Assembly (NCBI GenBank): GCA_031547045.1
Contig: JAVBSN010000052.1
Coordinates: 1-9,311 of the forward strand
DNA: 9,311 nucleotides
Reading direction: 5' to 3'
Source: JAVBSN01 sp031547045
Lineage (GTDB): Bacteria > Bacillota > Clostridia > Lachnospirales > Lachnospiraceae
A program made the position numbers and the translations under genes. A model generated the notes under the pieces. It worked only from the letters and a program-made list of their open reading frames with translations. It was not told the DNA's origin and ran no database searches. Position 1 is the stretch's first letter. Every line of letters begins with the position of its first letter. Shown piece by piece: positions 5,624 through 9,311 of this stretch.

Positions 5624-7078
5624 ATGAATAATCACATTTTGAATATGTTAAATGAATATAAGAATAAGAATTATTATCCTTGGCATATGCCAGGTCATAA
5701 AAGAAAGCTTGAGAATATCTTTGATAATCCGTATTTAATCGATGTTACAGAGGTTGAGGGTACTGATGACTTGCATGACCCTGAATATGGAATATATAAA
5801 GCAATGGAGAAGGCTGCTCAAATATATGGATCTAAGGAAAGCTATTATTTAGTAAATGGAAGTACATCAGGCGTGCTAGTAGCAATTTGGACAGCGGCTA
5901 ATATGGGCGATAAAGTCATAATTGCAAGAAATTGTCATAAATCAGTATATAATGGCATAAGAATTAGAGGACTAGCCCCTATTTATATTTATCCAGAATA
6001 TTTAGAAGAATACAATATGTATGGTGGAATAGATATAGATGAATTGAAAAGATGTATTAATGAAAATTCAGATGCAAAGGCAATAATTATTACATCTCCT
6101 ACATATGAAGGAATAGTATCAAATATAGGAGTTATAGCAAAACTAGCTCATGACAATAATATGCTGTTGATAGTAGATGAAGCTCATGGTGCACATTTTG
6201 AATATAGCAATAGATTTCCTGTTACAGCAGTAAGAGAAGGAGCAGATATAGTAATAGAGAGTTTACATAAAACTCTAGTTGCACCAACTCAATCCGCAAT
6301 ACTTCATTCAAATTTAGCTGATTATTTTAGTGATAGGTTAAAAGAGGGATTGAAGATATTTCAAAGTTCTTCGCCATCTTATATTTTGATGGCAGGAATG
6401 AATTATGCTATTGAAAAAGCAATTGAAGATAGTGAAAAGAATTATGAAAATCATATAGATATATTAGAAAAATTTAGAGCCCAAGTAGGCGATTTGAAAA
6501 ATATAAAAATAATAGATAAGTGTACAGTAGGAAATTGGTCTTATGACTATGATATAAGTAAAATTGTACTTTCGGTAAAGTCTCCTTATGACAGAATAGG
6601 ATATACAGGAGCAGATTTGTTAAAAGCGTTGCAAGAAGAATATAGTCAAGTATTTGAAATGGCAACAGTAACCTATGCAATTGGTATGACATCTATAATG
6701 GATAGTGAAGAAAGTTTCGATACATTATATAAGGCATTGGTTGATATAGATAATAAGTTGGAAAATATATTTATGGAAAATCAAACTAGTCAGTACAAAA
6801 GCTTTAATGAAAATATAAAAGCAATTGTGTCTAAAAATCCAGCCCAGATTATAGAAAATGAAACAACATATGTACCTTTAGAAGAAGGTATTAATAAAAT
6901 AGGTGGTAATTATATATATTTATATCCACCAGGGGTGCCGATAATTGTTCCAGGAGAGATAATAACTGAGGATATTATAAATTGTATAAAAGAGTATTTA
7001 ACAAACAAATTAGATATAAAAGGTATAAAAGTACAAAATGAAAAAATTTACATAAATGTAAGTAGCATATTTCACTAG
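5624..7078 (+). CDS. PLP-dependent Orn/Lys/Arg decarboxylase family protein (YaaO-like)
   Basis: Fold-type I pyridoxal-phosphate enzyme of the family that decarboxylates arginine, lysine or ornithine to the polyamine precursors agmatine, cadaverine or putrescine. The 484 residues match the short form without an N-terminal wing domain, like B. subtilis YaaO. Visible motifs, in order: PGHK (23-26), the TEVEGTDDLHDP stretch (42-53), NGSTSG (78-83, phosphate binding), a His in ARNCHKS (H105), VDEAHGAHF with D185 for the pyridine nitrogen, SLHK with Schiff-base lysine K216, and YPPGVPIIVPGE (434-445) in the C-terminal domain. Substrate preference cannot be read from sequence. AAAAGG (5608-5613) overlaps the end of the upstream gene, and the 6-base gap suggests co-transcription or coupling. 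The position before tmk is the same as yaaO in B. subtilis. Confidence 0.93.
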   Translation: MNNHILNMLNEYKNKNYYPWHMPGHKRKLENIFDNPYLIDVTEVEGTDDLHDPEYGIYKAMEKAAQIYGSKESYYLVNGSTSGVLVAIWTAANMGDKVIIARNCHKSVYNGIRIRGLAPIYIYPEYLEEYNMYGGIDIDELKRCINENSDAKAIIITSPTYEGIVSNIGVIAKLAHDNNMLLIVDEAHGAHFEYSNRFPVTAVREGADIVIESLHKTLVAPTQSAILHSNLADYFSDRLKEGLKIFQSSSPSYILMAGMNYAIEKAIEDSEKNYENHIDILEKFRAQVGDLKNIKIIDKCTVGNWSYDYDISKIVLSVKSPYDRIGYTGADLLKALQEEYSQVFEMATVTYAIGMTSIMDSEESFDTLYKALVDIDNKLENIFMENQTSQYKSFNENIKAIVSKNPAQIIENETTYVPLEEGINKIGGNYIYLYPPGVPIIVPGEIITEDIINCIKEYLTNKLDIKGIKVQNEKIYINVSSIFH

Positions 7079-7083
7079 TTACT

Positions 7084-7112
7084 TTTACATTTAGAAATAG
7101 ATATGTTATACT
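7084..7112 (+). promoter_or_regulatory. Promoter of the tmk–yaaR–holB–ricT operon
   Basis: TTTACA (7084-7089), a 17-base spacer, then TATACT (7107-7112) with an extended TG (TGT-TATACT). The start is predicted near 7119, about 28 bases before the tmk ATG at 7147. It begins six bases after the decarboxylase stop codon. I see no convincing terminator between the two, so some read-through from the upstream operon is possible. Confidence 0.7.
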
Positions 7113-7146
7113 ATACAGTGAATACTTATCAATGAGAGGTGCAAGC

Positions 7147-7767
7147 ATGAGTGGTGTTTTTATAACGATGGAAGGCCCTGATGGTGCTGGGAAATCGACG
7201 CAGATAGATATATTAAAAGGATACCTTGAAAGTAAAGGTTATGATGTTTTGTTAACAAGAGAGCCAGGTGGAACAGAGATAAGTGAAGCTATTAGGCAGG
7301 TAATACTTAACAAAGACTATAATAAGATGGGACATGCAACAGAATTGTTGTTATATACAGCAGCAAGGGCTCAATTGGTTGAAGAAGTTATAAAACCAGC
7401 CTTAGATGAGGGAAAAGCAGTTATTTGCGATAGATTTGTTGATTCATCGGCTGTATACCAAGGACTTGGAAGAGGACTTGGAGTAGGCACAGTATATAAG
7501 GTTAATGAGTATGCACTTAATGGAATTATGCCTAAGCTTACAATACTATTAGATTTGGATGCAGAAGAAGGTATTAAGAGAAAGAAAAATCAAGCAGAAT
7601 TAGATAGAATGGAATTAGAGTCAATAGATTTTCATAAGAAGGTAGTAGAAGGATATAGAACACTGGCTAGTTTAAATGTAGATAGAATAATTAAAGTTGA
7701 TGCTACATTACCAATAGACAAAATATCAGAATTTATTATTGATAAGGTGGAAAGTATATTAAACTAG
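7147..7767 (+). CDS. tmk: Thymidylate kinase
   Basis: This enzyme phosphorylates dTMP to dTDP with ATP, an essential step of dTTP synthesis in the cytoplasm. The 206 residues fit the family. Motifs: P-loop EGPDGAGKST (9-18), TREPGGT (37-43), DRF (95-97) in the substrate-binding helix region, followed by SSAVYQG, then LLDLDAEEG and a basic lid segment KRKKNQAELDRME (about 144-156). An in-frame ATG at 7132 would add MRGAS, but GAGAGG (7134-7139) lies 7 bases before ATG 7147, and MSGVFITMEG matches the B. subtilis start, so 7147 is chosen. It is the first gene of a replication-linked operon with its own promoter. The product is certain. Confidence 0.96.
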   Translation: MSGVFITMEGPDGAGKSTQIDILKGYLESKGYDVLLTREPGGTEISEAIRQVILNKDYNKMGHATELLLYTAARAQLVEEVIKPALDEGKAVICDRFVDSSAVYQGLGRGLGVGTVYKVNEYALNGIMPKLTILLDLDAEEGIKRKKNQAELDRMELESIDFHKKVVEGYRTLASLNVDRIIKVDATLPIDKISEFIIDKVESILN

Positions 7768-7796
7768 TTTACAAATAGTATCAAGGAGGGACGCAT

Positions 7797-8237
7797 ATGG
7801 ATTTAAGAGTTAATCAAGTTAGTCAATCTGTATCAGTTGAACAAACTAATACTGTGTCTCAAGGAGATGATACATTTAAATTTACTTTAGCAAGCAAAAT
7901 AGAAGAGGGACAACTTCAAGAGAAGCTAACTAATCTTATGAAAGAAATAGAAGCTGAAGGTTGTAAGATAGCCAAGCATATGGATATAAGTGATATGAAG
8001 CGTTATAGAAAGGCTATTAAAGAGTTTATGAATGAGATTGTAAATAGATCTCATCAATTTTCTAGAGAGAACTTTCTTGATAAAAGAGGTAGGCATAGAG
8101 TTTACGGAATAATTAAGCTAGTAGATAAAAATCTAGATGAATTAGCAGAGATGTTATTGGCAGATGAGAAAGATCATATAGGTATTCTTGCTAAGATAGA
8201 TGATATACGAGGATTATTGTTAGATATAACCACATAG
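7797..8237 (+). CDS. yaaR: YaaR family protein (DUF327)
   Basis: This 146-residue soluble protein has no known biochemical role. It matches B. subtilis YaaR in length, in position between tmk and holB, and in its recognisable pattern: a variable polar N-terminus, then a helical core (LTNLMKEIEAEGCKI…DMKRYRKAIKEFMNEIV), a basic patch near the middle (KRGRHRVYGIIKLVDKNLD), and an ending with LAKIDDIRGLLLDITT, close to the LLxxIGEIKGLLINIYT type. AAGGAGGG (7783-7790) is 6 bases before the ATG. It lies 29 bases after tmk and is almost certainly co-transcribed with it. Neighbours suggest a link to DNA replication or to the Ric proteins, but the function is unknown. Confidence 0.9.
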   Translation: MDLRVNQVSQSVSVEQTNTVSQGDDTFKFTLASKIEEGQLQEKLTNLMKEIEAEGCKIAKHMDISDMKRYRKAIKEFMNEIVNRSHQFSRENFLDKRGRHRVYGIIKLVDKNLDELAEMLLADEKDHIGILAKIDDIRGLLLDITT

Positions 8238-8286
8238 ATAAGCGAGATGGTATTGACATAAGTTATGATGAAAAGGGGTGTTGTTT

Positions 8287-9276
8287 ATGGCAACTTTTGC
8301 AGAGATAATAGGGCATGAGGATATTATAACACATTTTAAAAGTAGTATAGAGCGTGGAAAAGTATCTCATGCATATATATTAAATGGTGAAAAAGGTGTT
8401 GGTAAGAAACTTATAGCAGAGGTAGTTTCTAAAACCTTACAGTGCGAAGCAGGTGGTACAGATCCATGTGATACGTGTCATTCATGTATTCAAGCAGAGA
8501 ATCACAATCAACCAGATATAATATGGGTTAAAAATGAAAACCCTAATGTTATTTCTGTTGATGAAATAAGAGAGCAAGTTAATAATGATATTATAGTAAA
8601 ACCATATAGCAGTAAGTATAAAATATATATTATTAGCGAAGCACAACTAATGAATCCACAAGCTCAAAATGCTTTATTAAAAACTATAGAAGAACCACCA
8701 GAATATGTAATAATAATGCTTCTAACAAGTAATGTGGACAAGTTATTGCCAACAATATTATCTAGATGTATAGTGCTAAACTTCAAACCTATTAAAGAAT
8801 TTGATGTAATGGACTACCTAACTAGTGTAGTTGGTGTGGATGAGAAAAAAGCATATTTCTGTACTAACTTTGCTATGGGTAACTTAGGTAAAGCAGTAAG
8901 ACTTGCAATATCAGAAGATTACAATGCTCTAAAGCGAGATTGTACATATGTGTTAAAGAACATATATGATATGGAAATAGAAGAAGTTATTGAAGCAATT
9001 AAAAAAGTTAATAATTACAAATTGGAGATTAATGATTATTTAGATATAATGATTATGTGGTATAGAGATATTCTAATGCTTAAAATATCAGGTAATCCTA
9101 ATAAGTTGTTATTTAAAGATGATTATACTCATATAAAGAAGCAAGCAAGTAGAATAAGTTATGAGGGCATTAGCCAGATTATAGAAGCTATAGAGAAGGT
9201 AAAGGTTAGATTAGAAGCTAATGTTAACTTTGATGTAGCTATGGAGCTTATGCTGTTAACTATAAAGGAGAGTTAG
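8287..9276 (+). CDS. holB: DNA polymerase III delta' subunit
   Basis: Clamp-loader subunit that, with delta and tau/gamma, opens the beta sliding clamp and places it on primed DNA. The 329 residues match the B. subtilis protein. The AAA+ domain carries a P-loop-like GEKGVGKK (34-41), four cysteines at 53, 61, 64 and 67 that form the family's zinc site, a degenerate Walker B region (IISEAQLMNPQAQNALLKT) and the SRC motif after LPTIL, whose arginine helps trigger ATP hydrolysis in neighbouring subunits. The C-terminal collar domain is less conserved. Upstream in-frame GTG 8278 and TTG 8281 overlap or abut the ribosome binding site AAAAGGGG (8271-8278), so ATG 8287, 8 bases after it, is the start. 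It lies 49 bases after yaaR and two bases (start codon at 9278) before ricT. Confidence 0.95.
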   Translation: MATFAEIIGHEDIITHFKSSIERGKVSHAYILNGEKGVGKKLIAEVVSKTLQCEAGGTDPCDTCHSCIQAENHNQPDIIWVKNENPNVISVDEIREQVNNDIIVKPYSSKYKIYIISEAQLMNPQAQNALLKTIEEPPEYVIIMLLTSNVDKLLPTILSRCIVLNFKPIKEFDVMDYLTSVVGVDEKKAYFCTNFAMGNLGKAVRLAISEDYNALKRDCTYVLKNIYDMEIEEVIEAIKKVNNYKLEINDYLDIMIMWYRDILMLKISGNPNKLLFKDDYTHIKKQASRISYEGISQIIEAIEKVKVRLEANVNFDVAMELMLLTIKES

Positions 9277-9277
9277 A

Positions 9278-9311
9278 ATGGTAGAAGTTATAGGAGTAAG
9301 ATTTAGAGATA
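9278..9311 (+). CDS. ricT: RicT (YaaT), PSP1-domain protein, 5' end only
   Basis: Only the first 11 codons are inside the window: MVEVIGVRFRD. This fits the opening of YaaT/RicT, a PSP1-domain protein that in B. subtilis follows holB and, with RicA (YmcA) and RicF (YlbF), forms an iron-sulphur complex that stimulates RNase Y processing of mRNAs and affects sporulation and biofilm formation. AAAGGAG (9264-9270) sits 7 bases before the ATG, inside the end of holB. The ATG begins one base after the holB stop, so translation is probably coupled. The assignment rests on these few residues plus gene order. Confidence 0.75.
   Translation, partial: MVEVIGVRFRD

Noticed and set aside
7054..7092. Inverted repeat AAATGTAA…TTACATTT spanning the end of the decarboxylase gene and the tmk -35 region
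   Set aside because: Only 8 AT-rich pairs, with no T run after it and overlap with the TTTACA promoter element; not enough for a terminator or an operator call.
8253..8258. TTGACA in the gap before holB
   Set aside because: Perfect -35 hexamer, but no acceptable -10 at 16-18 bases downstream, where the ribosome site lies instead.

Overview
The window is AT-rich (roughly 30% GC by eye), uses A/T-ending codons and AGA arginine codons heavily, and carries strong purine-rich ribosome binding sites. Together with the block tmk–yaaR–holB–ricT, which matches the Bacillus subtilis yaaO–tmk–yaaQ–yaaR–holB–yaaT region, this points to a low-GC Firmicute. The long GHQ-type cell-wall amidase and overall style suggest a clostridium, possibly of the Lachnospirales; that placement is an inference.

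Layout. Bases 11-1372 encode the replicative helicase DnaB. It is followed in the same direction by a decayed fragment of a VanZ-family gene (1377-1547) and a strong palindromic terminator (1573-1600). Bases 1630-1990 hold what I consider the most interesting part. A 41-residue hydrophobic peptide gene on the + strand has its own promoter and a structured leader. Facing it on the - strand is a near-consensus promoter, and about 60 nt downstream of its expected start begins a hairpin-plus-U-tract terminator lying in the 3' end of the peptide gene. This is the architecture of a type I toxin-antitoxin locus (small membrane peptide plus antisense RNA), and the peptide does not match a family I can name.

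On the - strand, 2007-2747 encodes an unrecognised two-helix membrane protein with a long helical region and a short C-terminal motif, LSADDIAALFASMG. Divergent from it, three closely spaced + strand genes form a probable operon: a membrane-anchored N-acetylmuramoyl-L-alanine amidase (2931-4316), a polytopic membrane protein with a degenerate AgrC-like GHKL domain (4331-5617), and a PLP-dependent Orn/Lys/Arg-type decarboxylase (5624-7078).

A well-formed promoter at 7084-7112 then starts a housekeeping operon: thymidylate kinase (tmk), YaaR/DUF327, the DNA polymerase III delta' subunit (holB) and the beginning of ricT (yaaT), cut by the window edge. Compared with B. subtilis, the darA/yaaQ gene between tmk and yaaR is absent.

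No tRNA, rRNA, CRISPR array, insertion sequence or attachment site was seen.
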